NCBI GenBank assembly: GCA_013146195.2
Contig: CM028377.1
Coordinates: 21,195,980-21,259,979, forward strand
Direction: 5' to 3'
Source: Codonopsis lanceolata
Taxonomy: Eukaryota; Streptophyta; Magnoliopsida; Asterales; Campanulaceae
Length of the DNA: 64,000 bases
Shown here: positions 45,906 through 56,503 of the stretch, piece after piece
Layout: every line of letters begins with the position of its first letter
Numbering within the stretch: the stretch's first letter is position 1
Made by a program: the position numbers and the translations under genes
Notes under the pieces: generated by a model
The model's database searches: none
What the model saw: the letters and a program-made list of their open reading frames with translations, nothing else
Told to the model about the DNA's origin: nothing

Positions 45906-45914
45906 CTAGTGGTG

Positions 45915-47279
45915 AAAGCACTCTTCACATCTATTTGTTGAGAGTAATATCAAGAAAACATGCAATGGCAAGAAGCAAGCGTATGGACTCGATGCGGCAG
46001 CAGGAGCAAAGGTTTCATCAAAATCCACCCCTCGACACGTGTGCCCTTGAGCCACAAGTCTAGCTTTATTTCTTATTATCTCTCCCACTTCATTTGTTTT
46101 GTTTTTGAAAATCCATTTAGTTCCAATAACATTCACATAAGTGGGTCTAGGAACAAGATACCAAACATCATTCTTAGCAAATTGATCAAGCTCTTCTTGC
46201 ATGGCATTGATCCAACTTTCATCTTTTAGGGCTTCATGCATATTTTTGGGTTCAATGTAAGACACAAAACATGATGCATGGATTTCTTCATACTCAAGAG
46301 TAGACAAGCAAGCAAGTTTCCTATAGTCTACCTTACCTTTTCTTCTCGTTGACACTCCATCATATACATTACCTATGACTTGTGAAGAGGGATGCGCTTT
46401 CTGAATTTTACTAGGAATGGCATGCCCATGATCAATCAAACTGGACTGAATCTCTGCTTGTTCAGAATCTGTTTCAGCACCTGCTAAGTTCCTGACCAAT
46501 GTAGCTTCCGATGTAGCTACATCCGAAACTACATTAGGAGTCACATTCTGAATCACATCCACTGAACTTCCAGGATATGCAGGTTCTGTCTGAACAAGTG
46601 CAGGTTCACTGATTTCAGATGCAGGTTCTGAAGATTGTACTAATGAACCGTGATCTCCAAATTCAAGTATACCTGAAACATCATCCTTAATGGTTTTATG
46701 GCCAAGATCTGTTAGATCATCAAACACAATATTCATAGACTCCATGATAGTTTTAGTCCTAAGATTAAAGACTCTATACGTACGACTATTAGTGAAGTAA
46801 CCCATGAAAACACACTTGTCACTTTTTGAATCAAATTTAGAAAGATGATCTCTATCATTGAGAAGATAGCACACACACCCAAAAACATGAAAGTATTTTA
46901 ATGTTGGTTTCTTTCCTAGCAAGATTTCATAAGGTGTCATGGTGCTACCTGGTCTCAAGAAGACCATATTTCCTATGTGACAAGCTGTGTTCAAAGCTTC
47001 AGCCCAAAATCGTTTTGCCAAATTCTTAGAGCTTAGCATGACTCTAGCCATCTCTTGAAGTGTCCTATTCTTTCTTTCCGCCACTCCATTTTGTTGTGGA
47101 GTTTTAGGAGCAGAAAATTCATGGGATATGCCATTTGAGGCACAATAGCTAGAAAATGAGGAATTTTCATATTCCGTGCCATGATATGATCTAATTCTAA
47201 TAAGCTTTAGATCATACAAGTTCATAACACAGGTGTACCATATTTTAAAATCCTCAAAAGTCTCAGATTTTTTTCTCAA
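45915..47279 (-). pseudogene. Copia integrase core and N-terminal reverse transcriptase
   Basis: The minus-strand frame 47279-45906 has the integrase C-terminal half: APKTPQQNGVAERKNRTLQE with the catalytic Glu, and FHVFGCVCYLLN. The second catalytic Asp, expected in RSDHG, is Tyr here (IRSYHGTEYEN), so integrase would be inactive. A ~150-residue linker follows, including NVVSDVATSEATL, then the RT start KDESWINAMQEELDQFAKND and TKWIFKNK, RLVAQGH, DETFAPAA. A one-base loss near 46005 and a TAG disrupt the last ~35 codons before the CACTA insertion. Confidence 0.9.
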
Positions 47280-47310
47280 GAAAACTACCCATGTGTATCT
47301 AGAAAAATCT

Positions 47311-48195
47311 TCAACACAAACTAATGTGTATTTTTTTCTTTCCTAGACTTTCTACTTCAATAGGACCCATGGGATTTGTGTGAATCATCTCAAGGCACCT
47401 AGATGTGGAACACTGAGATATAGGAAGGTGAGAAGCCTTGATTTGCTTACCTTTCTGACAGGGTCCACATACCTTTGTGTAGTTCTTTTCCAAGCTTGGC
47501 AATCCTTTCACTGCATCATGTTTCACAAGCTCATGGAGCTTACGAAAACTCATATGTTTTAGTTTTTGATGCCATAGATCTGTGATATCAAGACTAGCTT
47601 TGTGACATGTTTGACCATTGTTGAACATATAGCAATTGTCAGATGATCTAGTACATGTCAGAAGACACTTGTTAGTTTGATCAAAACCCTCACACGAATT
47701 TTTATCAAACCTTACCTGAAGGTCATCATCATATAACTGACTTATGCTGATCAAGTTGGTCTTGAGTCCTTCCACATGATAGACATTGGTGAGATTTGGA
47801 AGACCATCTACATTCAAGGTTCCTTTGCCAATTATCTTACCTTTGGCTCCTCCTCCATATGTCACAGATCCACCATTGACACTCACATAGTCCTTCAAAT
47901 TCTCAATTGAGCATGTCATATGTCTAGAACAACCACTATCAAAGTACCATGACCCAGCTATGTGAGACTTCAAAGATGTGAAGGTTACATTACATTGTTC
48001 ATCATCAGACCATTTTGCACCGGGGCATATGTCAAATGGCTCACAGTATTTGGATTTACCCTTCTTATCACTGCTTTTGGGAACCCACATTTGTTTAAAG
48101 GTTTTAGGTTGCTGTTTCTGTGAATGTGACTTCTGATGTAGCTTCGAATGTGACTTCCAATGTTGCTGTATTGATTGCTGCATTCGATGTTGCAT
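47311..48195 (-). pseudogene. Copia protease and integrase zinc-finger region
   Basis: The frame reads WYFDSGCSRHMTC (protease active site DSG), KGKIIGKGTLNVDGLPNL, then the GAG-pre-integrase block LWHQKLKHMSFRKLHELVKH and CGPCQKGKQIKASH, giving the HHCC finger of integrase. The sequence continues toward the first integrase Asp (normally TDxxGP) as HTNPMGPIEVESLG, with Asp replaced by Asn. The frame shifts before 47279. Confidence 0.9.
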
Positions 48196-49059
48196 CTAAT
48201 TTTTAACCAAGAAGGTCTGCCTTACTTCTTCCTCATAATAGCCTTTTTAAGGAAATAGAATGCTTTGAATATGACCAGGCTTATGGCAAAAATGACACAC
48301 AAAATTTTTCTTTCTTGATTTGGGTTTTTCAAAGAAATTTGGATTTTGAAAATTTTGTGTGGGCTGTTTAGGTTCAGAGGTACCTTCACCTTCTCTAACA
48401 AACATCTTTGGTATAAAACCAATTCCAGGCTTACCAGATCTTAACATCTCATCCATTTTTTGTTGACTTGAGTTCCATTTGGCCATGGTTTCATTGGCTT
48501 GGATGAGCTCCTCTTTCAGTTCTTCGATCTCCACATCCTTCTTACTCAGCAAACTCTCCAGCCTTGTAATACACTCCTTCTGTTCTTCATTGGCCTTTTT
48601 TAGCAAGTCATTTGCCTATCCAAGCAATGTAACTTGATAAGCCCGCTTTTCCCAATCATTGTACAGCTTTTTGTATCCTTCCAGCAAGTCTGACTCTGAT
48701 TCTCCACCATCTTTTGTGACAGAGGAGTTAAAACATCAATGATCTTCTCAGTTTCTGTCCACTGCATTTTCTGATGTAGCTTCTGATGTAACTACATCGG
48801 AAGCTACATTGGGCAGATGACCTGCACAATCAGTTTCAGAGTCGTATATCGTTGTGAGAGTGATGAGATCTCCTAGATCTTCTCCATCACTATCACTCAA
48901 AGTTGCTGAAAATTTTAAACCCTTCTTCCTTAAGGTATTTGCACATTGGTTTGCATAATGGTCATATCCTTGACACTCCCTACATTGAATGGAATCAATA
49001 TTCTTCCCATTGTAAGAGGATTTTGAAGCAAAAGTATTTGTGAAAGGTCTTTCTGGTGT
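48196..49059 (-). pseudogene. Copia gag C-terminal region with zinc knuckles and coiled coil
   Basis: Downstream of the gag stop the same strand reads CRECQGYDHYANQC (C-x2-C-x4-H-x4-C, about 48950-48990), then a linker with NVASDVVTSEATS, several stops, a Lys/Glu coiled coil (about 48470-48600) and a second knuckle-like CHFCHKPGH (about 48270-48300). Two knuckles around a coiled coil are common in large plant copia gags. Confidence 0.75.
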
Positions 49060-49971
49060 TTAAAAAGAATTTTCCTTGGGAGCAAATTTACCAGAATCAG
49101 GCTTGAAAATGTTTTTGGAGCTTGATGATGGAGTTCTATTTTGACTCTTGGCTTTCAATTTTTTTTTAAATTTAGTAGTCAAAAGAGCTATGAACTCTTC
49201 TCCAAAATCAGACTCATCAATATCCCTTTGAATATCAAGCAAGTCAGAAGAGATATCAATAGCAGTAGGCATAGCAATGTTTTTCACAATAGGAGTAGAA
49301 GATGATGCCCCTTTGCCTTTTTGTTTGATTTGATCATTAAGGTTTAATTCGAAGTTTTGAAGGATACCAGCCAATCTTTCAAAACTCATTTTGTCAATAT
49401 CATGTGCTTCCTCTATAGCACATATTTTGACATTAAACCTTTCAGGCAGAGTTCGCATCATCTTGCTAACAAATCGATCATTGGTGATAGGATCACCCAA
49501 AACAAGAGCAGAGTTAGACATATCAAGAATCCTACCATAATATGACATGATATCATCAGATTCATTCATTCTTGTGTTTTCAAATTGTGTGGTAAGCAAT
49601 CTTAATTTAAAATCACGAATACTGGCAGGTCCTTCACACAGGGTCTGAAGGGCCTCCAAAACATCTTTAGCAGACTCATAGTTGGCTATAACCCTAAAGG
49701 TGTTAGCATCTAGGGCTTTATATATGGCAGACAAGGCTTTAGAATTAAAAGAATCAGTATTTCTATCTTCATTAGACAAATCGGTTTCTTTAGTGATCTT
49801 AACATCACCATCAGAATCAATTGTTTTACGAGGACTCCAACCATTTAGAACAGCAAGCCACGTTCTTTCATCAATTGATTTGATGAAGATACGCATCTTG
49901 ACCTTTCAAATAGAATAATTAGCATTAGTCAAAGTTGGAGGACGAACAACATTCTCATACTGAGAATCCAT
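49060..49971 (-). pseudogene. Copia gag polyprotein (UBN2-type domain)
   Basis: Probable start ATG at 49971-49969, followed by a TGA at 49914-49912 where the family has Trp (TGG). The main frame runs 49896-49060. It contains LSAIYKALDANTFRVI, A(K)DVLEALQTLCEG, LRLLTTQFENTRMNESDDI and RTLPERFN, the typical UBN2 gag-polypeptide of copia elements. It ends with a Ser/Lys-rich tail and stop at 49060. The structural particle protein is thus prevented by early nonsense. Confidence 0.9.
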
Positions 49972-50013
49972 CACGGCTACTACCAGAATCAACTCTTAAT
50001 GATGTCAAGAGAA

Positions 50014-50028
50014 GGCTCTGATACTAAT
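50014..50028 (-). other. Primer binding site, initiator tRNA-Met type
   Basis: On the minus strand, directly after the 5' LTR, ATTAGTATCAGAGCC matches the common TGGTATCAGAGC site apart from the first bases, where the expected TGG reads TAG. Confidence 0.8.
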
Positions 50029-50910
50029 TGAAAGAACACAATAGCTAGAATTCTCAAGAGATGCCAATGTAGTTTCCAATGTAGCTTCTGATGTAGCTAC
50101 AATGGAAGTCACAATGGACAAAATAAAACAGAACAGCGGAAGACGAATTAATCAAACAGCAAAAAGAATCACAAAAGTTAACCAAACAATCTACAAGCCT
50201 ATGCTTGTAGATCTAGCCTCATGGCCAAAAAATTTCACTAAAAAGATTAATTGTTTTACAAAAAGATTGTGAAATCACCAAACAAAACACTCTCACAAGA
50301 CAACAAGCCTTGGAGGGCAAAAAAACCCCACAGAAAACAAGTATAACAAAAGTGGGAAGAAACAAAACAACTTCTTAAAATCTAGCAGGAAGACAAAACA
50401 ACACCAACTCTCAATGTAGCTTCCAATGTTGTAACATCCGAAGCTACAATCAAAAACTGTTGCACATCTGGAACAAAAACTGCTTCTGGAACTTCTGATA
50501 ATCTGCACTCAGTTTTTCTTTCAGCTCTCACACAATCTCCCAGCCACTTACTTTCAGCCGTTCCAAGTCTTCTATTTATATTGTGGTGTAACCCTACACA
50601 CAAGAAAGAAACCAACTCCAAGAAGGACAATGATTATAATTAGAATTAAAAGCAGCTTCCTTAATTGTTAGATCCACTTACCATATTGAAGACGACTTTC
50701 AAGACACGGCTGTAAGAGAAGATATGAGCTTAGATTTGTTACCAAAAATAATTCATTACATTTAGGTTCAAGAAACCCAAAGAATAATGATTTATTTAGT
50801 TACCGGATTTGAAGGATTTTGATACCATATATTCCAAATTTGTCTAATTTGTATTTACCAAGAAAAGGGAAACAAAAACTAAAATAGGCATGTCATATTT
50901 TACCCTTACA
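50029..50910 (-). repeat. 5' LTR of the copia element
   Basis: 882 bp; minus-strand start TGTAAGGGTAAAATATG and end TTCTTTCA. It is adjacent to TTAAC at 50911-50915. Two clusters of the element's dispersed motif lie at 50063-50105 and 50413-50452. Confidence 0.95.
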
Positions 50911-50915
50911 TTAAC

Positions 50916-51887
50916 GGTTTGACAAGTGGATATAAGCAGTTGAAAATCTAACAAAGTTTACTGACCTACAATTTTCTCTTGATAATATTATTGTGAATTA
51001 AAGTATTGAGAAATCACCGAAATGGATCGGCCCGAACATTTCCCTAAACATGTTATTTCGGGGTAAATTGGGGTCGGTCCTCTTTGATAAGTTTTCAATT
51101 ACTACTATATCATATTTCAATTTTTAACTGGAAAAAGTCGCTTTTGTGTGAGAAAAGAATATGATACCCTTAATGAGCCTGATGCGCGCTACGAATCACT
51201 AACTCAATTACCTAATTCTTTTTTGCATCGCAATGCATCAATTTTAATTACGTAATCGAATTTTATATCCTGCTGCATCAATTTTAATTACCTAATCCAA
51301 TTTGCATCGCAGTACAAAAATTGATGCATCGCACTACAAGAACCAGACTTTCATGTAACTTTTTTTCAGTACACAATCAACAAATGATTTCAAATTCTTC
51401 ACTACCTGACCTCCAACTCTCTTTCTCTACATCCCTACGAATCCAACTATAATTTCTCTTCTGCAAGCATTTTAGAAACGATTTCACGAAAATAGATTTC
51501 AACAGTTGAAAAAAAATTATAGGACCAAAAGAGTTATAAACATAGGAGAAAGGACTTGTCAGCATTTTCTCCTTTTATTCTAGGGTTTTAAGCTAATTCA
51601 TCATTATCAATCGAGGCTAACTATACCCAAAAATTCAATCTCTACACCCCATTTTCACGATATACAATGCCTCAGTATAGAAAATATGTCGTAAAAAATG
51701 AATTTTTGGGTATGGCTAACAACGCCTCGGGCTATTCAATTAAATGGGCCTAACCGCCTAAGCACCAGTATACTATTTATTCCTTCTCGCCTTATCGGCG
51801 CGGTTCAATTAGGGTTTTTGCGTAGAGTTTGAACTTTACAAAAGGTTCTCAGTTTCAAACAATCGTCAGTTTTCACTCTCAACTTCA
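50916..51887. other. TIM8 upstream region, no other gene
   Basis: No gene supported. GCATCGCAATGCATCA-type words recur near 51220-51340, as also left of the copia element, so the pre-insertion locus held a short repeat. The 51750-51887 stretch, with CCTTATCGGCGCGG and a CT-rich leader, is the likely core promoter and 5' UTR of TIM8. Confidence 0.45.
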
Positions 51888-54800
51888 ATGGATCCTTCAG
51901 CTTTAAACAATCCGCAACTGCAGCAATTCATCACTGTAAGTCTCCTATCTTTTATCTCATTGATTTCCATTGAATTTATTGTTCTTTTATATGTTTACTG
52001 CATAATTTACATTAATTTAGGGTTTATGGAACATGATATTGAGTGCGAATCGAATTATTATTAATCCGATTAGTGTGATTGCTGTTAGGTGTATGAGAAT
52101 TGGTATATTGTTTTGTACCCATTTATAGAAGTTTTGATTTTATTTTTGTGAAATTATTGTTCTGATTATCATTATCTCATTTCATTGTATCCTTTGACTT
52201 TAGTGTTGGAGAAATACTGGGGTAGGCCTGTCTTCCAAAAAGGCATGTCAAATGTGTAGTTTTAAAAAATGACCTCACTTACTAGACGATCTAATATGGC
52301 CTCTTTTGAATTGAAAACCCCGAAATACCACTCGAGGGTCGATTAATCTACTCTTGAGCAATCGTCATTGGGGTAGAAAGAGAGAGACGAGCAAGGTTAG
52401 GGTTTAGGGATCGGACCAGAAATGGAGCTCAGTAACGGAGAGAGTTAGAGCAGCATGAGATGGAGCTCGCTTGTCAGTGATGGAGAGGACGGTGGATGTA
52501 GGCACTGTGAGGGAGGTGGACGGGAGAGAGAGTGTTGTGAGAGACTCACATGAGTGAGAGTCTGAGAGAGGGAGGTGGAAAATGAGTGTGTTGTGAGGGA
52601 TAGAGATTAGAGAGTTATTTAGGGTTTTGGGGCATTTTGGAAAGCTTACAAGTTTTTTTTGGTCAAAGGCCATAAAAGATCAAAGTTTGGGTTAAGAGGC
52701 CATACTTGACTAATACCACTACTGGCACATGACAAGGTAGCAACCTTACCATTGTGTGAAGAACTTGTCAACTGCCAAATGACAAAATCCTACACTCTGG
52801 CACGGTAGATGAGCTACCTGCACGTGACAAGGGAACACCTTCACTGTGTGAAGAACTTGTAAACCACTAAGTGGAAAAAAAGTACTACACTCTGGCATGA
52901 TAGATGAGCATTTGTTTTCTCAGAAGTTTAAAATTGTATGTTAAGTGGTCAAACTATAATAGGGCTATGTATAGGAAAGGCATATGCCATAAACAGCTAG
53001 GACAGTGTTAAGAATAACTCGCCCCTTTGTGAGAAGGAACAGAACAGGAGAGCTTTTGAAGGCAGAGTCCATAGGAGCATAGCTTTTAAGTTTTTTTGTC
53101 CCGTCATTTCTCTGGAGAACCTTCATATGCTCTGAACTCCATTTCTCTGGAGAACCTTCACTGATTATTGTGGTAAAAACTGAAAAAGGTAGTGAGGTCG
53201 TTCCTCCTTATTTTGATCAACCATGCAAGAAATTATTAAAGGATAGTAATGGATTTTATTTGATGAAAATCTGAAAACCAGGGACATAGATATTGTAAAA
53301 GAAATGGCATTAGGAAACTACTTCTTAAAGGCTTCATAACCTGTGTCCTATTTTGAAAATTTATCTGTAGATGTGGTTATTAAAGTTTAGACTTTAGTTG
53401 AACAAGTAACAGGTGGTGAGTAGTGACAGCTAGGCTGCAATAGCTCTTCATACAAGTCCATTATCAAATACAGTGGGGAGCAACTTGTAAATTGGAAGGA
53501 TATAGGGAGAGAAAATTGGTGCTTGGTGTGTAGGAGAATGTTTGATCATAGGAAGTCAGATCAAATTAAGCAATCTGAAAGGGTGAGTGTGATGGTTAAT
53601 TAGATCGAGTTAGTCAATACATCCCTTCAATATTTGCGGTATGACTACTGGTTAATCACATTGGAAAGGCTGAGCAGAGATCCGCCGGTTCTGGAGAACT
53701 ATGATGCATGGATACGGCTCCAAGACAGCGTTTTGCGTATCGGATACGGATACGTCACGGATACGCACTTGGATACGTACAGGGGCCGAATCTGCAATTT
53801 TCCAAACTTTGGATACGTGACCCGGATACGGGTGTCCATAACCCAGATACGTATACCCGAATCCGGACACGCTTTGGCACAAAGCACTGTCGTTTCGGTT
53901 AAATGGTTAAAAAGGAAGGGTTAATTGAGGTCAAACTATTCGTATACTCGTTCTGTTTATGCGACTGAGACGAGTGAGATCTGAGAGAGAGAAAGAGACA
54001 GACGAAGGGACGAAGATGCGACTGTGGTCTGAGAGAGAGAGAGGAAGGGACGAAGAAGACGATTGACGAGAGACATACTTGCTGACTACTGTCATGAGTC
54101 CACGACTCCTCTTCCTTGACTCTCGCTCTGTCGGCCGCCGCTGTCGTGACTTCGTCTTCGACTCGAGGTAAGTCAATTTTCGACTTTTCATCTTACTGGG
54201 TTTGGGATGTGGGTCTGAAATTGTTAATGCAATTGTCCACATATATTATATATGCTATGGAGTATAGCTGTAGGCCATATCTCTATATAATATATGTATA
54301 TATTATTATTAGTAGTTTAGTACTAGTATATTAGTATATATTATTTATTAGTATATATTATTTATTAGTATATATTATTATTAGTAGTTTAGTACTAGTA
54401 TATTAGTATATATTATTTATTAGTATATATTATTATTAGTAGTTTAGTACTAGTATATTAGTATGGAGTATTATTTATTTGTAAATAATATATGTATATT
54501 ATATATGTTATTTGTTTGTATCTAAATAATATATGTATATTAATATATGTATATTTACATATTGGTCCTTATAGTTTAAATATATATCTTTTGGTCCTTA
54601 TAATTTGAATATTTACACTTTACCCCCACGTATCCGTATCCGGGATTTTTCAGAAATCTCGTATCTACGAATCCGTATCTGCGTATCCGTATCCGTGCAA
54701 CCTAGCTGGAGAATGAGTTACGTAGTTGTGGAATTTGGTTCATCTATACTGCATATGAAGGTAGCGGGGGTGATTAATCTCTTGGACTGTTTACCCTTTT

Positions 54801-55399
54801 GTCCTCTCCCCAGCAACTATGTTATCTACTTGCATAACAATTCAAAGCTACAAAAAGATTATTATCTATAAACAGAAAAGGAAAAAGTAATATAGTTGTA
54901 ATGCGCACACATCATGTGTGCTGAGATCTCTTGCACATATTAATTTTATGAGCAATGCTAGGGCCACTCAAAATGTGCACCAAAAATGAATGACTTGGGA
55001 CATCCTGATTGGTTGTACATTTTGTGGGTCCTCACACTTTGACCAATCAGAGTGGCCCAACTCATTGGGTGCCTATTTGTTAGTACACATTTTGAGTGGC
55101 CTAAGCATTATCCTAATTTTAGTCTTTTGTTGCTCCCTACATGATCATATTTACTTAGATTAGACTCAAAAACCTTCTCATATTTGTGGTTCTGCTATCT
55201 AATAATGCAGCAAGAAAAAGAAAAGGCCATGGTCAATGAGATGGTTGCGAAGATGACAAATGTTTGCTGGGATAAATGCATCACTGGTACTCCAGGAAGC
55301 AAGTTCAGCTCGAGTGAAACATCTTGCCTCAGCAACTGTGCTCACCGCTATTTGGATTTGAGTATGATTATCATGAAACGCTTTCAGTCCATGCACTAA
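51888..55399 (+). CDS. TIM8: Mitochondrial intermembrane-space chaperone TIM8 (two exons)
   Basis: Exon 1 is 51888-51935 (MDPSALNNPQLQQFIT), followed by GTAAGT. Exon 2 is 55211-55399, after ATAATGCAG, giving 78 residues in total, the usual plant TIM8 length. The twin C-x3-C motif is CWDKC and CLSNC, which forms the two disulfides of small Tim proteins. The block QEKEKAMVNEMVAKMTNVCW is typical. TIM8 works with TIM13 as a soluble complex escorting hydrophobic precursors across the intermembrane space and enters via the MIA40 pathway. The start is fixed by MDPS, which matches the family. The intron is ~3.3 kb and carries an hAT-like element, a MITE and a ~95-bp duplication. Confidence 0.95.
52725..52908 (+). 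repeat. ~95-bp tandem duplication in the TIM8 intron
   Basis: Two diverged copies beginning GCACATGACAAGG (52725) and GCACGTGACAAGG (52820), each with TGTGTGAAGAACTTGT and TACACTCTGGCA. Confidence 0.85.
53699..54705. mobile_element. Non-autonomous hAT-like element in the TIM8 intron
   Basis: Left end CTATGATGCATGGATACGG and right end reverse complement CTAGGTTGCACGGATACGG form 19-bp inverted repeats with four mismatches. CTGGAGAA at 53691-53698 and 54706-54713 is an exact 8-bp TSD. Both arms are rich in GGATACG words (subterminal repeats). No transposase; an AT-rich block of TAGTAGTTTAGTACTAGTAT repeats lies at 54299-54480. Confidence 0.87.
54299..54480. repeat. Imperfect tandem repeats inside the hAT-like element
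   Basis: AGTAGTTTAGTACTAG occurs at 54311, 54383 and 54438, with TATTAGTATATATTATT units between. Confidence 0.85.
54949..55113. mobile_element. Short MITE near the TIM8 splice acceptor
   Basis: 165 bp. Left end TGAGCAATGCTAGGGCCACT and right end reverse complement GGATAATGCTTAGGCCACTC pair over ~33 bp, continuing CAAAATGTG(C/T)AC. TAATTTTA at 54941-54948 and 55114-55121 is an 8-bp TSD. It ends 97 bp before exon 2. Confidence 0.82.
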
Positions 55400-56503
55400 A
55401 GAGAGGGAAGCATTGGATTCTTACCTCAGCTTTAGAATAGTATCCTTTTCCTTTTACATCATTTACTATTTCTTAAAACTGTTGTGTTGGTATACTTATG
55501 AAACCATTTACAGTGACGTGTTATGATTTTTGTTTTGCTCAAGAGCTCCAAGAATTTGTTATTGTTGAAATCTTCTTACATCTGGTGATTGTGAAAATAA
55601 ACTTTTGGGATATTTAAGTCCCAAATGTTGCAAATGGGTAGTTGAACAGGCAAACATGGCTTTTGTGCTAACCAGGAGCGGATATGGAAGATTGGACAAA
55701 AAAAGTAAGAAAAAAAAAACACTGTATTTTGTTAATGAGTTTTAACTTGTTATCTATCAATATAATCAACTGGCTACTTTTTCCTTCTTCCTTTATTATT
55801 TCACTTGTAATTATACTATTTTTTTAAAAAAATTCCTTCACCCTAAGTCCCTAATATCTCCATAGCACCCACAACCCACCCTAATGCCCTACCAAAGCAA
55901 TGTGCGCAACCCAGCGACTTGTCGATTTGACCACCCATCATGGAAGCCATCTGCATCCAGCTCTAAATGTGGCGCCCTTTCAATTGGGATGGCCTTTCCC
56001 TTGAATTGGGATACTCTCATTAGAAATGATCTACATGAGAAAATCCTGATCTAGTTAGGGAATTGAAGGCCGAGAGCATTTTGTTGCACCTTGCACTTTG
56101 GAATTCGAACTTGGTCATTACTCCTTGGCCCTTGCTGCCTAGTTTCCGCACAAGAACTTCATCAGGGTAAAAAAAATGCGACTTACAAGTACTTGATACT
56201 TGCTTCTACCTACACAAGCTAAAAAATTCTTACCAATGGGGAAAACCAAATCCAAAAAATAAAAGATTAAGGGCATACAAGTGACAACAAAGAACTAGGC
56301 ATAACTGAAAAGTTAAAATGTAGAATTAAAAAAGGAAATATGTATAAGCACACATACAGTTTACCAGAGACTAAATGGTGTGAAAACCTCATTGCCCATT
56401 AAAAGAATATATATACACTAGCACTCTGACACCACCAAACCACAACACAACCCTCCTTCGGGTACAAGTAACTGCAAACTTTAAAATACTGCTTACTACA
56501 TCT
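55400..56503. other. Region between convergent TIM8 and S-acyltransferase genes
   Basis: Contains the TIM8 3' UTR at the left and the S-acyltransferase 3' UTR at the right. No additional gene or transposon ends were recognised. Confidence 0.5.

Larger units (their letters stand above)
38221..45914 (+). mobile_element. CACTA (En/Spm) DNA transposon inserted in the copia reverse transcriptase
   Basis: Begins CACTACTAGAAA; the reverse complement of its end begins CACCACTAGAAA. The 3-bp duplication AAA lies at 38218-38220 and 45915-45917. Both ends have subterminal fields of repeated TGACGGAA/CTAACGGAA/TTCCGTCA words (38240-38960, 45240-45905), the usual transposase-binding architecture. The interior holds pentamer arrays, a 61-bp minisatellite, two antisense WG/GW peptide fragments and a transposase-24-like remnant. 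No TNP2-type transposase frame was found, so the copy is non-autonomous. It interrupts the copia gene at the conserved S-A-F/L-N-G motif. Confidence 0.93.
32527..50910 (-). mobile_element. Ty1/copia LTR retrotransposon, Sirevirus-like, split by a CACTA element
   Basis: Coding on the minus strand. LTRs are 50029-50910 (5') and 32527-33395 (3'); the target duplication TTAAC lies at 32522-32526 and 50911-50915. Minus-strand order: LTR, tRNA-Met primer site, gag, protease, integrase, reverse transcriptase, RNase H, extra ORF in env position, polypurine tract, LTR. The gag-protease-integrase-RT order is diagnostic of copia. The extra ORF, long leader and large size suggest a Sirevirus (SIRE/Maximus). 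Removing the 7.7-kb CACTA insertion leaves ~10.7 kb. All ORFs except the RT-C/RNase H piece carry stops or shifts. Confidence 0.9.

Noticed and set aside
52404..52673. 89-codon minus-strand frame in the TIM8 intron
   Set aside because: Ser/Thr/Leu repeats from a GAGAG-rich plus strand; no splice context or homology.
53634..53924. Frames across GGATACG repeats
   Set aside because: Open only because of the repeat's base composition in all frames; subterminal hAT sequence.
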